The notes: a model not told the origin generated them from the sequence alone. Positions 33,570-46,770 are shown, counted from the first letter of the stretch. The stretch is DNA of 64,000 nucleotides from Anthoceros angustus (GCA_010909165.1 VJWM01000025.1:1-64000), one strand, 5' to 3'. Numbers and translations: made by a program.

Positions 33570-34162
33570 TCCAGCTCCAGCTCTAGCTTGATGCCTCGAT
33601 TCGAAGAGAGTTTCGCTGTACTTTTGCCCTTCTTAGATGTCTGCCACCTGGCGGCTGCACAACCCTAGATTGGGTTCATCATTCCAAAATCTTAATTCTA
33701 TCTAAACTACTTATTTTCCTATCCTGCCCGCTATTCCTAATTAACCGCTTCCTAATTACTCTATATAGCTATTTCCCTATTGTGAGCATATATAGTGGAT
33801 ATCCCCCCCGCTATTCTAATTTCCCTTTTTGGCCGAGACGCCTTCAGCCTACCACGGTAGTCTTACCGCGTAGCCTGCTTTCCTTCTCAGCCTACCGGCT
33901 GTGGTGTGGCAGCCTACGGTGGTAGTCTGCCAGCCTACCAACCCTTCGGACCGCCCTCCTGCCTTATCTGGGGGTCGTTTTGACCCGTTTTTCTTCCTGG
34001 GATATCCCTTTCACTTCCCTAACAATAGTTTACAACTTCAGCTTCAAGATCCTCATAAGTTTTCCTGGCATGCTCTTCCTCAATTGTTTCTAGCCAAAAA
34101 AAATCAAACTTGTCCATCTTTTGGCCAGTCTGGACCGGTTGCCCAAACTTTTACGTTCCACA
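33570..34162. other. Terminal non-coding part of the 6.0-kb element
   Basis: No coding signature. About 33,840-33,950 has several CCTACCGGTGG / GCCTACGGTGGTAG-like words, similar to those near 31,560-31,720 and 110-200. Confidence 0.4.
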
Positions 34163-34206
34163 ATGCTCTTTGCCCTTCTCAACAAAACCTTCTGGTTGCT
34201 GCATGT
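34163..34206 (-). pseudogene. Copia A RT sliver between two insertions
   Basis: Minus-strand codons MQQPEGFVEKGKEH are the conserved copia RT segment that precedes LVCKLKKSLYG. This is all that remains of copia between the 6.0-kb element and the CACTA element. Confidence 0.92.
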
Positions 34207-34235
34207 CCCTACTAGAAAAGGGCACCCTATGTTAC

Positions 34236-34480
34236 ACTTTATGTTAAGATTTGGACCCCTGGATGTAACACTCATGTTGCAATTTTGGGGTCATGTAACA
34301 CTTTTTGGGCCCCTTGTTACACTTTGGCTTGGAAACCATACCACGGCCGTTGTTGCAATCATGTTGCAATGGTGTTGCAATTATGTTAAGATGAAGTGAG
34401 AGGTGGTTTTGCCTCTCTCAAAATTGCAACATGATTGCAACATCTAAAGTGTTACAAGAGAGGTCTTGTAACACTTTTGG
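34236..34480. repeat. CACTA left subterminal repeats
   Basis: TGTTACA/TGTAACA and TGTTGCAA/TTGCAACA words occur more than ten times in both orientations. In En/Spm elements such repeats bind the TNPA-type protein and are needed for excision. Confidence 0.8.
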
Positions 34481-36131
34481 AGGCTTGGTACCGAACCTCC
34501 TCCCCATCCACTATTCCTTTTACTTTTGCCCTTGCAATACCACGTTTACTTGGTAGTTACCATGTCGCCCTTCAATACGACCATATATAAAATACATCAA
34601 TACATCCTTATACTATACACATGTAGTCTACGATAAATGTAATATATTATTCTAAGTGCTATAAGGCGTATTCAATTTCATATAAAATAAGTTTGTATAC
34701 TATGTATTCCATCGTACCTACATATTCATGATGCATACTATGTATTTACTATACGTGTAAATAGCGCGCTCTTTCTACCCCTACTTTATAGCATCGGCGC
34801 GGTTTGTCCTTCCACGTCACCAATAGCCAGCGGCTTCATAGCCCCCACCTATCACCTTATTGTGACGCATCACGTGAGGTTATGCCCCTACAAGATTGTC
34901 TTTGTGCGGAGGAGTTTTGGTATGCTCGGCTTATGCTTTTACGCCTCCATGTAAGGCACTTCCTACTCGTCATCGTATGCACCCTAAAACTTCCGCCCTC
35001 CGTTCGATTCCCAATTTTCTTCTTCCTCCGCTTGCTCGGAGGCAAGCTTTGCCACTTCTACCGCTTCCCTCCACCGCCTGCACACGTTGCACATACAAAC
35101 CAACATGGCCATCATGAGTTACCCAACGTTAATGGGTGTACCAATCACCAGTGACCATTTGCCTTACCTTCCTCGGTCCCTCCTCGTATCTTACGCCCTT
35201 CTTGGTGGGCATTTCCTCGTCCGTCCTTCTTCTGTCGCGGCCGTGCCCTTATCGCCAGCCGGCCGCCTCTACTCCTCCTCCTCTTTTCCTCTTTCGCGCC
35301 ACCCCTTTATCGCGGTGGCGTTGCCTCAGCGGGCTCCACTATGTAGGTCCATGCTCTCGGCATCGGAGGCTGCAAGATATGTGTCTGCACGAAATTAGGC
35401 ACATCGTCCTCTTGACTGCCTCTTGGATCGTCCACATGTCCATGTCCCCGTCTGTCCCCTTGCCTCGCATCATGCCTTTTGGCCTTTGCAAAGGCGCACG
35501 CATGCCCTCTTGAACCTCCTTCATTCTCTCTCCCCACGACATCGCCTCATGCTAGTGCGCCTTTTGGCCCCGCCCGAGCATGGATGCCGGGTGATCCTTC
35601 TTGTCGTCCCCCCACCCGCTCCTCCTACTCCCCTGCGTTTTGGCTGTCCATAGCACACAAGTGTGTTTCCTCACAGTGACGGATCGGTTGCCCCCTCGTG
35701 GTCCACCACCCGACTCACGCCTCCACACTCATTGTTCACGCCATTCAGCGTCGTCAATCCATCGATCCCAACGGCCTCCACCCTCCGCAAACATGGCGTC
35801 ACCTTGGGTCTCGGGCACTCCTCCACCTCTTCTCCATTGCTTGCTGCCCACGTGACCCTGACCTCTGCCTCCAATCACACCATTCCCATGCGGCTTCCAC
35901 CAAACACAGGCGATCGTGGTGTCGCGGGCACCACAATTTAAATCCTCTTGTCGATCGTTTCCCCTCTGCTGCCTCCCCTCACCTTGCGCCTCGTGCGCGT
36001 GGCCCGTCTCCACTTCACCGCTCTTGTTTCATTCGCCTTTCCCCCTTCCAATACGTGTCGCCTCCTCTCCTCCTCCCCAAGCCCCTTCCGCCATGCATTC
36101 CTTCCTAGCCTCTCCACGTCCACGCCACCAC
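34481..36131. other. CACTA interior, no gene recognised
   Basis: 34,540-34,790 is AT-rich (TACTATGTATT words). 34,800-36,130 gives open frames on both strands from C-rich composition, but no domain is visible. Confidence 0.4.
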
Positions 36132-37240
36132 GTGCTGCTCCTCCACCCCTTCCTTCCGTCGCCTCGGAAGGCCACCATATCGGGATCCATCTCCAATTCA
36201 ATGTCATTAAGCAAAATGGTCATTTCCTTGTTCTCCTTGCAATGGCTGAATCTACGGTGTCTTGTCATACACTCCACCTTACCCAGTAGGAACTCGCAGA
36301 ACCCCCACTATCGCGGACCGCCCAGGCGCATGGAAATCCTCTTCAACCTCCCATACTCGCCTCTTCTTCCGTTGGAAACCGCCATCTTGATTCTCAAACC
36401 TCACCACCCAGCCAGACGCCTCCCTTTCCCCATGGGTTTGGACCCATCCCCGTTTTGGCTAGCCTCTCTTTTGCTGCGATTTCGTACTTGATGGCTCAAA
36501 CTTCCGTTCCTCTTCAACTCCATCCGAGCCCATGCAAGTGCATCTTCCCACTCTTCGTCATCCACCATGCTCGGTTTCTTCCCATGTCCTCCCCTCTACC
36601 ATTTCCCCGCTCGCATCTTCCACACATCGAGAATTGCGTGTCCGCGTCATCTGCGAAGTGTCGGCTTATCTTGGACTTGACCACGTGCACCACCGCTGCC
36701 TCCACCCCTTCCTTCCGTCGCCTCGGAAGGCCACCATATCGGATCCATCTCCAATTCAATGTCATTAAGCAAAATGGTCATTTCCTTGTTCTCCTTGCAA
36801 TGGCTGAATCTGTGTGTCTTGTCATACACTCCCGCCTTACCTCAGGAACTCGCAGAACCCCCACTATCGCGGACCGCCCACAGGCGCATGGAAATCGTCC
36901 TCTTCAACCTCCCATACTCGCCTCTTCTTCCGTTGGAAACCGCCATCTTGATTCTCAAACCTCACCACCCAGACGCCTCCCTTTCCCCATGGGTTTGGAC
37001 CCATCCCCGTTTTGGCTAGCCTTTTGCTGCGATTTACTTGATGGCTCAAACTTCCGTTCCTCTTCAACTCCATCCGAGCCCATGCAAGTGCATCTTCCCA
37101 CTCTTCGTCATCCACCATGCTCGGTTTCTTCCCATGTCCTCCCCTCTACCATTTCCTCTAGCGCGCCCGCAGCCTTCCACACATCGAGAATTGCGTGTCC
37201 GCGTCATCTGCGAAGTGTCGGCTCTTGGACTTGACCACTG
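36132..37240. repeat. Tandem duplication in CACTA (two units of about 0.55 kb)
   Basis: CCTTCCTTCCGTCGCCTCGG occurs near 36,145 and 36,704; AAAATGGTCATTTCCTTG near 36,211 and 36,772; and CATCTTCCCACTCTTCGTC near 36,540 and 37,090. On the minus strand each unit reads MTILLNDIELEMDP and related frames, possibly an unrecognised CACTA accessory gene. Each unit has private gaps. Confidence 0.9.
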
Positions 37241-38959
37241 TGCAGGAATGCTTGACACGGATTTCACTAAGTGCTTTCTCTTCTTTGAACGTCCGCCATC
37301 TTGCGTACCCGAGTTCATTCACAACCTTCGTCCTCACGGATTAATGCCTTCTTGCTCGCCACCCAACAACATGAGTCCCTCCCCGCTTCATGTGGTTTGC
37401 ATGGCCTCCTTGACCATTTCACCCCATGCTTGTTTATCAAGGCTTTAACGCATCGTTGTCCACCGCACTCACCGCGCGCCAAGATCAGACTGTCATCATC
37501 ACCGCGGTTAGAACACCACCCCTTTAAAATTGATTGCGCCATTCGAGATCAAGTGGCGTCATCCGTCTCACGCTCGCGGCTTGTCCGCCTTCCACGATTC
37601 CACTTTCCCTTCTTGCAATCGCCACCGCCCGCCTCGAAAGGTTGCCTCCCTTGTCCCCATGCTTAAACACCGCCAAGATGCGGTGCTCTGTTACCCGTTT
37701 GTCCACCATGCCCACTCACCCAGCAAACCGTGTGCACACTTTGCGTCACTTGCGGCAAAGTGTGCACTTGGTGCACACTTTGCCGCATCACTTGCCGTTA
37801 AATCGACTCGCGACAACCAACCTCATCCGACGTAAATAGCTCCTCCTCTATGTCGTTCAATTCTTGCACGCAATGCTCCAACTCCGCATCCGTGGGTGGG
37901 AGGTTCAGATCTCGGCGTCGTCAAAATCAACTCCTGCTCAGACCATCTCGCCCGCCTCTTACCTTCACCTGGCCGGTCTTGAGGAGGCCGCTTCGCCGAT
38001 GTCGAATGAAGACCGCGGTGCGGGGATGAGCGACCGAGGCCGGTTGCCCCCATCCTCCCCACCCGGGACACGGTCCATCGTCGTCGACGCGGCCGCCCGT
38101 GGTGGTGGCCAGACCGACTCGCCCGAAGCCTCCGCCATACTCTCCACCTTGAACCGGTTGTCCACCGCCGTTCCATCAAGGCAATGGCTTCCTCTCGGTG
38201 AAAGGCCATGAGTCCCTAGTGCATTCAAGACAGCCATTTTGAAAAAGCTTGTTTTGCAAAGGCCGAGCAGGTGGTCATTTACTGCTATCGGCCGGGACCA
38301 GCGCGCTGCCTGTGCACTTGCTACTTGCCCATAATCACAACAGTTTTCTGACCACAACCTCGACAGACTGTGGAGCAATTTTCATGTCCCATTGGTTACG
38401 TTGTGCGTTACTCGTGATGTATGATATTGCCCAAATGGCGCAGCGCTCTCAATGCCCCCATTACTCCATTTTAACAGTAATCATCGACTTCCTCTGACCA
38501 TTCCCACACGTCACTTGGGTATTGGCACATTCCGCCATTGGATCTGCTTGTTTGTTTGGAAATACTTTAATGCCCACTTGGCATCTGGTTTTGCCCCCAT
38601 CCGTCACTACTCAAACGACATGCCACAATCTATGTGCCACGCATGGGTTCCTCCTCTCTCCATCCCTCGCCGGAGTAGGCACGGCCAAGGCCCACCCTGT
38701 TCCATCCACCTCCGGATGCATGCATTGAGTTACTGCGATGGCCACACAAATGGACCATCGATGGAGTGCACTGCACGGAAACCTTCTCGATTCACAAGGT
38801 CAAACCCGGTGTCGACTTCGCGATGGCCTTGTCCTCCCGGCCGACACTCGTACCATCCAACCTTCAACGAATGGATTATACTCGAAGCGCATCCGCAGAT
38901 TTGCTCTATGTGGCCGTAGAAGACGCTCCTCTTGAGCTCCCGCAGCCCTGTCCCACCCA
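37241..38959. other. CACTA interior, no gene recognised
   Basis: Open frames on both strands without domains. A short GTGCACACTTTGC motif repeats near 37,730-37,790. Confidence 0.35.
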
Positions 38960-41760
38960 TGATAAACTTTGCACCGCACTATCTTTTGTGCTCCGCCGTT
39001 GTCCGCCTCACTGCTCGAGGTGGCTGCCTTTGTTCCACATGTGACTATGTGCGCAACGCGGGCCATCCATTATAGCCCTCACTTGGTCATAGCAGGATGC
39101 CCCTCCCAAGCGCTCACCGCCCTTCTTGTGCACCCACCTCTTGAAACTTCGTTCCTCATGTGCACCGTACATCCTCACCTCTTCGTCGTACATGTCCAAA
39201 AACGGCTGCATCACCTTCGTGTGATACAGCACATAAGTATGGGCCTGGCGCACCTCAACGGCATCCATTGTGTATGACGGCCGACACCCAACTTTTCTCC
39301 CACGGTCCTCGGGACTCCATGATCCACCGACGTGACCATAGTAACGCGGAGGAATGACATGCCGAAATGCATACTCTCCTCTCTCATATACCCCACGGCT
39401 ATCTTGGACTCGGTTTGTGGCGCATGCCCGCTTCTGGATCCTAAGTATCTCTCCACCGGGTACATCCACCGGTGTGCAGGGCTCACCACCTCGTCCACTA
39501 AATGTATTATGAGGTGGGTTGATATATCAAAGACCTTTGGAGGAATTGCTTTTCCAGAGAGCACATCACCCGCACAGCCTCTTCTCGTTGTGCTTGAATT
39601 TCATGGCCCGGTATTGTCCGCTGGCAAATCCATCTGTACAGTCGACCCAATTTCACAACCGCCTTGTACACCTCTGGGTCTATGCACCCCCGAAGGACGA
39701 TGGGGAAGATGATTTCCAGCATGATGTGCCAGTCATGGCACTTCAAGCTGCCCACTTTGCCCCCCTCTAATTTCGCTCCTATGTTAGACCCATAGCCTGT
39801 GGGCAGCTTTATGCGTTTAATTCCCTCTATGACTTGACGGAGGTCGTCTTTCGCCAAAACGTAAGACGCCTCGGGGCAATGGCAGTCCTCTCCTACCGGC
39901 CACAACCACCTTTTCCCTCCATTGGCTTCCATGTCCATCCTTGATGCTAGGTCGCCTCGCTCCGTCAAAGTGTGCCATATGGCCTCTGCATTGTTCTTTT
40001 CCACGTGCATGACATCCTTTGGCGCCATCACAAGAGGTGACGCCAATATGGGAGCACCCTAAACAGAGAAGACATCCGCGCGTTCCAAAATTTCCTCATT
40101 GCGGATCTCGGCGGTGGCACCTTCTCTCATATACCCCACGGCTATCTTGGACTCTGGTTTCTGGCGCCTTGCTTCTGGATCCTAAGTATCTCTCCACGGG
40201 TACATCCACAGTGTGCTGGGCCAATGCGACCACCTCGTCCACTAAATGTATTATGAGGTGGGTTGATATATCAAAGACCTTTGGAGGAATTGCTTTTCCA
40301 GAGCACATCACCCACTCTTCTCGTTGTGCTTGAATTTCATGGCCTTGTCCATTGGCAAATCCATCTGATCGACCCAATTTCACAACCGCCTTGTACACCT
40401 CTGGGTCTATGCACCCCGAAGGACGATGGGAAGATGATTTCCGGCATGATGTGCGATCATGGCACTTACCACTTTGCCCCCTCTAATTTCGCTCCTATGT
40501 TAGACCCATAGTGGGCAGCTTTATGCGTTTAATTCTCTATGACTTGACGGAGGTCGTCTTTCGCCAAAGCAGGCGCCTCGGGGCAATGGATCCTCTCCTA
40601 CCACAACCACCTTTTCCCTCCATTGGCTTCCATGTCCATCCTTGATGCTAGGTCTCGCTCCGTCAAAGTGTGCCATATGGCCTCTGCATTGTTCTTTTCC
40701 ACGTGCATGACATCCTTTGGCGCCATCACAAGAAGGTGGATATGGGAGCACCCTAAGCAGAAGACATCGCCGCGTTCCAAAATTTCCTCATTGCGGATCT
40801 CGGCGGGTGGCGCACCTTCTGCGTACCATATCTGTCACCACATCATCAAGCGTTGGTGGTGGGGACGGAGTTCCGTCCATCGTATCCATGTCTTCCCACC
40901 GTCCGCTATCTCCGGGCAACCACCTCTGCCAACATAAACCTGCTTTTTAATTGATGAGAATAGCGGGAATCCAGTCCACCGAATCCACACACGCGGGTCC
41001 CTTTCACTTGCAATCCATCGGTGCCCAACCACAGGTAGTCGGCAATGACGCGTTCTGACACGCGCACCTAAAATGCCTCCTAGGATCGTTCACGGTATTG
41101 AAAAGTCTTCCATGTCCACCCCTCTCCACAACTCTTCCGGTTCTTCTACCGGGCGCCATATAAACATCAAAATTTTTACCATGCCCGGTCTGGTACAATG
41201 AGAGGCATGATGACATGGGCGTCCTTTGTGCAAGCCTGTGGAGGCATGTTGTGAACGAATAGCATAACGGCCATATGGACGTGTTGACGGACACTGACCA
41301 AAGGGGTTGAAGCTCGTGCATAATGCCAACCTCAAGTTGCGAGGTTCATCCCGAACCCTTCAAGCGCATCAAATACTCTCCATGTTGGGGTGTCGCCATC
41401 ATGGACATGTCCCCATTCTCGCTTTGCCTCCCGACGTACCAAGTCATCATCATGCTATTTCGGCATTCGAACATGCGTTTCAATCGCGTCTTAGAGGAAA
41501 TGCCGGAGGACCTCGGGAACAGATCTCGCTCATCAAACCCTTCCTTGTACCGCGTGCCACATCGAGGGCAATGGACGCTGCCGCGTACTCACCACGAATA
41601 GAATACAATCTTTTCACAAGCATGGATTTTCACGTATCTTGGCCCAAACATGTGCAACATCGACTTTGCCTCGTACATGTCCTTGACTTGTTGGGCCGCA
41701 AAATATCCACACTTAAGAGCTTTAAAAGTGCCGTCATGACGCCATCGATGTCATACATCG
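38960..41760 (-). pseudogene. CACTA TNP2-type transposase, degraded and internally duplicated
   Basis: Family: En/Spm transposase (Transposase_21 with DUF4218/DUF4216 tail). From high to low coordinate: KRMFECRNSMMMTW (41,460-41,500; family LxRMF...TWH); LCTSFNPFG (41,300; family LxTDGFNPFG, so the aspartate is missing); KNFDVYMAPG and the TVNDPRRHFRCAC area (41,075-41,190; family PGxxIDVYLxPL and TINDFPAY); DVMHVEKNNAEAIWHTL, LAKDDLRQVIEGIKRIKLPTG, GSLKCHDWHIMLEIIFPIVL (40,020-39,640); and VFDISTHLIIHLVDEV with MYPVERYLG (39,540-39,430; DUF4218). A duplicated block repeats the last part at 40,124-40,822. It is read only by changing frame, so inactive. Confidence 0.88.
39376..40822. repeat. 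Tandem duplication within the TNP2 gene (units of about 748 and 699 bp)
   Basis: Both units run from CATATACCCCACGGCTATC to AAATTTCCTCATTGCGGATC. Unit 2 (40,124-40,822) lacks many 1-10 bp stretches of unit 1, for example in the segments after GCACATCACCC and after TGGCACTT, with few base changes. Confidence 0.95.
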
Positions 41761-44700
41761 TTTGCCAAGAACAAGTGTTGCGCTTAGCCCGCTTTCTTTC
41801 GATTGGACTTCCTCTTCAATGTGGTATAACGGCGTTTCGCCGCACAAGCCGCGACTCCATCCTCGCCGCCTTCGCAACATCCGTGGCTTCCAAAGAACTC
41901 GTCACCGTGTGCACCGGGCATATCATCACCTCCGAACCCTCATCCATACTTTCGTCGTCGGAACTACTAGTGTGGTCGGTAGGATGGCCACCGCCTGTCG
42001 GACCCATCCGAGCCGTATCCGAATCCCTGGTGCGGAGGCGCCGTCAAGACGGCCGCTCTTCTATGCCTCGTGTCTCGCCGACCGCAAAAGCCACCTTAAA
42101 GCTAGAATTGGAGTGCATTTGCTGGCCATTGATGCGAGAGAACTCACGGCCACGCGGTGCTCGGAGTGGCGGCAGTGAATTCTTGAAATGTGTAATACGA
42201 GCTGCGAGCTCGCGACATGGCGGCGGGGACAATACATGTACACCGTGACCGCATTTCGTGGCATCCTCCCTGTGGTCGTGATCGGTAGGCACGGCAACCA
42301 CAAAGACAGCAAAGGTGGTACATCCGTTATCCGAACGCCCGTCCCACGCTAATCATGACTTCATGACCCATAAACACGACGACACGTAGGACTGGAACGT
42401 GCTTGCGAAACCATGGACGGAAGCACAAACGCCACACCGCTTATGGAGATCCCGTCGTGATGACCCACCGGCGGTAAGTCGACCGACGATCGGGGCAAAG
42501 CGCTACCGAGGCGATGCACGATCGAGAAGATCCGGGGGACAAGAACCTCGCGCCTGGACATGAGCAGCGAATTTGCGCAGAGGAGCCACCACCGTCTTCC
42601 AATCCCAACTCGGCGACAGAGCACGGTTGGCGAGCACGCCATCGGATGCACGCAATGTTCGCGACGGCGTGCACGCTGCGGCGTGGAAGCTGCCGGGCGT
42701 TATGTCAGCGTGGTAGCCGACTCTTCCGACGGGCGGAGATTGGGCGAGTGTAGGGGTGACACCGCAATGGAAAGGGAGGATACCGCTAGCTTGGTCGGCA
42801 CCAGCGGGATGGTTGACACGTATCGTCATTGCATTTGGGGATGCGTGTTTTGATTTAAAGTTGATTACACACAATCCGAAGTTCGACAACGGCCTTGATC
42901 GTCCTAAGCTTGCAAGCAAATGCGAACAAAACGCGTTCGAGGAGGCGCCTTCCCCTTGGTGTAAACAACCTCCTTCATGTCCACTTGCTCACGGCAAGGA
43001 ATAGTGTTGAGCTCATTGTCTCAAAGTCTCGACAGCTCCCATGTTGCGTCGCCATTCTGTGAAAGGGCATCGAACCCGGTGCCCGCAGAGTGCGTTCCAT
43101 GCCGTCTCGTCCAACGCATCCCAATTCCATTCTGTGAAGTGTAGCCACCACGCACGGCCGGACGTGAAGCCCCACATCGGCAGCTTGTTCTATCGAAAGC
43201 GACTCAATTTCGCAACCTCCTCCTTGGATCGTGGCCTCTGCAGAAATTGTAGCTCCGAATGCGGTTCGCCTCTTCTTCCCATGGAGGAAATGTGGCTTGA
43301 CCGGCACTCCGAGCGCCCGGATGCGCCGCCGCCAGCGATTGCTCCTCCACTTTCCTCTTGCCCTTCGCATCACCCGGGGCGGATCGGTCCCTCACGGGAG
43401 GGTGGCGTGTACATCCGCTTACCCTTCTCTCTCAATCTCCTCTCGCCTTCAACTTCCGAGGCTTGCAGCGACCGCAATCCTTGCCAATTCTCTCCATCGA
43501 GGTATGCAATGGACCGGAATCTAGAGAATGCCTTGTGCATCTAGGAGGAGAAGGCAAAGAGCTATAGCACCAATCACCATACTTTGTTTATTACGCGTGA
43601 CTCGGAAGGGGCGTAGCGGTGACTTGTCATGTCCGGTCAACGGTATGAACGGGCACCAAACCATACCCATCCATTCCGCCAGAGTGAGGTCATCGAGTTT
43701 TATTGGGTGACGATGAGAAGTACACGTAGTGATCAAAGAAGAAGGACTTTCCCATCCCAGCGTTTAATTACGGTAATCATATACCCCACATTGTGAGGTA
43801 TAAACCGTCCCTAGTCACACGACGACTGCCGTGATCCAGAGACGGCAAGAGCCAAGGGCGGGCGGCACTCCATACCAGGTCCTTGATGGCCGACAAGAGG
43901 AGAGCAACCTCCCGTCCATCATCCTTGATGGCCATCGTCATTGACAGGGAACTGCAGCCCTCGTCCTTGATGGGCATCGTCGGTTTCCAGCACCAGGCAA
44001 CAACGATGTGCAAACACTTCTGCAATGATCCACAAACAGACAGGGGTGAGGGAGCGGAATGTTGCGGGTTCGTCAAATGCGGATTCCACAACAACTTCAC
44101 ACTGCAGGCATGAACTTGCAGGTTGGAGAAAAGGGCCAAACAAAAAGTGTTCACATGCGGCGCCTCCCCACCGAGCACCAATCCATACCGCAGCGGTCAC
44201 CGAACACCATGCCCGCACTGTAGAAGGGACCACCTCGCTAGAGAAGGAACCACCTCGCCACCGAACGGCAAGACGCCGTGAGGATAGCAAGAGGAGACTC
44301 CACGCCGTGAAGGCGGGGACACCGCGCCCAACATTCCCATATGATCCTTGATGGCCATCGATTTGGGCGGCTGAAGATGGAGACATGCACACACGCCTCG
44401 TCTTGCGAGCTACCGGTGGATACCCACGGTGGTTTCGACAAGCTCGCGGCATACTTGCACATGTCCGTCATAGACGGCACAAGGTAGAGCGGCGGCGAGG
44501 CGTGTCACTGGAAGACAAGCTCGCCTCGGATGCGAAGATGACCAAACAAAGGTAGTAGCGTGAAGCGAGGGCAAGGTGGTGACATTTAAAGCGGAACACG
44601 ACGACCTTAGGCAGCCTCTTGTCCTCCGTGCCACATCGGGTTGCGGATGAGAGGATCTTGAATTTCAGCCGCCTTACATGTGAGAAAAGGAGACATGGCA

Positions 44701-45389
44701 GTCGGCATGGCCATCTCAACAGCGGTTGGCGGTAAATTCATGGAGGGCGGTGGCGCGCGGGGGCCGAGCGCCGAAGGTAGATGTCATGTCTCCCAAGGTC
44801 CGGATATCCTTTGCGGCGGACGAGTGACGCCGTGAGGCCACATTGGCGTCCCGCCGAAGGTGTGAATACATGACACGTTACGCCATGTGACGCGTTTGAT
44901 TGGTGGACTGCATAACGGAGTCTCGAACGATGCACATCATTATATGGGAGAACGCGAATTGGCATATATATGGCAAATTCACATACACGGTCCTTCATTC
45001 ATGGCATAATGAATGGGGCATTTAGTTTGCTTGAATGGCTCTCACGTGCCACCTACCGTCCTTGCACAATGGTGTAGAAGAAGCGATATCAAACAGAGAA
45101 GGTCAATGCACACGACCGACATGGCATGTTTTCTACCATGCCCGGCTTTTCAAATATTAAAATGGCTTCACCACACCTTTCTTGGACAACGGTGGAGAAG
45201 ACAAGTTTATGCGAGAGATAGGGAGCCATTGTCTTTGGTTCATGGTAGAAGGCCATGACATTGTCATGGCCTTCAACATAGGGGACCATACATGGCATGC
45301 ATGGAGGAATGGCATGCTGACAAGGGTGACATACAACAAGTATGCGGTGAAGGCGCCATGGCAAGCCAAGGTTGCGGTGGCATGGCACG
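41761..45389. other. CACTA interior, no gene recognised
   Basis: Upstream of TNP2 on the minus strand, where a transposase N-terminus and other CACTA genes would lie. Minus frames such as HPTDHTSSSDDESMDEG (about 41,950) look acidic and protein-like, but no named domain is visible. The antisense plus frames are shadows. Confidence 0.35.
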
Positions 45390-46770
45390 AAGTCTCCTCC
45401 TCTCTCTTCCTCCCTCCCCACCGCACCGCGCCGCCCCACGCACCACCACTCCCCACACCATGGCCACCGTCCGTCACCACGGCTCCACGGAATGTGGTCG
45501 CGACATCGCCGCATCGCTGGATCGGTAGGCAATGTGGTATGCGAGAACGGGCAAAGCATAAAAATAGCAAATTAACACATGCATGGTCCGTGGAGCATGG
45601 CGGGTTCTAAGTCTTGCCCTTGAATGGCATGCTGGGCATTAGACGAAATGGCATGCAACACTTGTCCTTGGGTCAGGGGATGATTAAATGCAAATTGTCT
45701 TATTGGAGGAAGATGGCATTGCGAACACTTGTCCTTGCCAGGATGATTAAATGCAAAATTGTCTTATTGGAGGAAGGTGCACAGTGGAATCATTTGTCCT
45801 TGTGTCAAAAATGGTAATCCACAAAGGGCAAATTGTCCTTGGCTCTCCAAATGGTCATCCGAATGGCCAAAATTGACATGAGGCAAAGACATGGTCATGA
45901 CGAATGAGGAACATTTGTCCTTGGGTCACGTGATCATGCATGATGGGAATGTATTGTCCTTGGACCACGAAGTCTCCTCCTCTCTCCTCTTCCTCCCTCC
46001 CCACCGCACCGCGCCGCCCCACGCACCACCACCACACACCATGGCCACCGCCATACCGTCACCACGGGCTCGGAATGTGGTCGCGACATCGCCGCATCGC
46101 TGGATCGGTAGGCAATGTGGTATGCAGAACGGGCAAAGCATAAAAATAGCAAATTAACACATGCATGGTCCGTGGAGCATGGCGGGTTCTAAGTCGGTCT
46201 CTTGAATGGCATGCCACATCCGTGCATTACCGACGAAATGGCATTGCGAACACTTGTCCTTGGGTCGCCAATAGGGATGATTAAATGCAAAATTGTCTTA
46301 TTGGAGGAAGGCGCACAATCATTTGTCCTTGTGTCACAATGGTAATCCACAAAGGGCAAATCCTCTCCAAATGGTCATCCGTAATGGCCAAAATTGACAT
46401 GAGGCAAAGACATGGTCATGACGAATGAGGAACATTTGTCCTTGGGTCACGAAGTGATCATGATGGGAATGTATTGTCCTTGGACCACGAACGGTAATGA
46501 ACAATGGCAAATTATTGTCCGTCGATCGAAAATGATCTTCCATAATGGGAAACATTTGTCCTTGGCTCAAATGGTCATCCGTAATGGCCAAAATTGACCG
46601 AGGCCAAGCATGGTCATGACAAATGAGGAACATTTGTCCTTGGGTCACGAAATGACCATACATAATGGGAATGTTTTGTCCTTGGACCACGAAATGCGCA
46701 TGAGCAAAGGGAAATTATTTTCCTTCGATGCGATATGGTAATCCATAATGGGCTAAATTTGTCCTTGGAT
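45390..46770. repeat. TTGTCCTTGG-rich tandem array in CACTA
   Basis: Two units of about 0.55 kb (about 45,390-45,965 and 45,966-46,480) share CACCGCACCGCGCCGCCCC, ATCGCTGGATCGGTAGGC and ACATGCATGGTCCGTGG. From about 45,610 on, a shorter period appears: (A)TTGTCCTTGG..AC.AAATGGTCAT, about 35-65 bp apart, with well over a dozen TTGTCCTTGG-like words to 46,770. Confidence 0.9.

Larger units (their letters stand above)
28172..34162 (-). mobile_element. Unclassified 6.0-kb insertion in copia A (target duplication ATGCT)
   Basis: Flanked exactly by ATGCT at 28,167-28,171 and 34,163-34,167. Removing it and one ATGCT restores the copia RT frame (GKEH | LVCRL), which fixes both ends. The ends read TGTGG...CCACA, as in LTR retrotransposons, but I find no long direct repeat between the two ends. 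They do share an imperfect inverted pattern (TGTGG, then TTTGGG, AA, CCGG). A purine tract (AAGGGAGG) and TATA-like CCTATAAGAGG on the minus strand near 29,005-29,045 would suit a 3' LTR of about 0.86 kb (28,172-29,033). A minus-strand gag-like or coiled-coil coding region occupies the middle. No transposase or polymerase was recognised. Confidence 0.7.

Noticed and set aside
41307-42248. Plus-strand 313-codon frame in the CACTA element
   Set aside because: Antisense to the TNP2 N-terminal half, which matches the family on the minus strand (KRMF, FNPFG).
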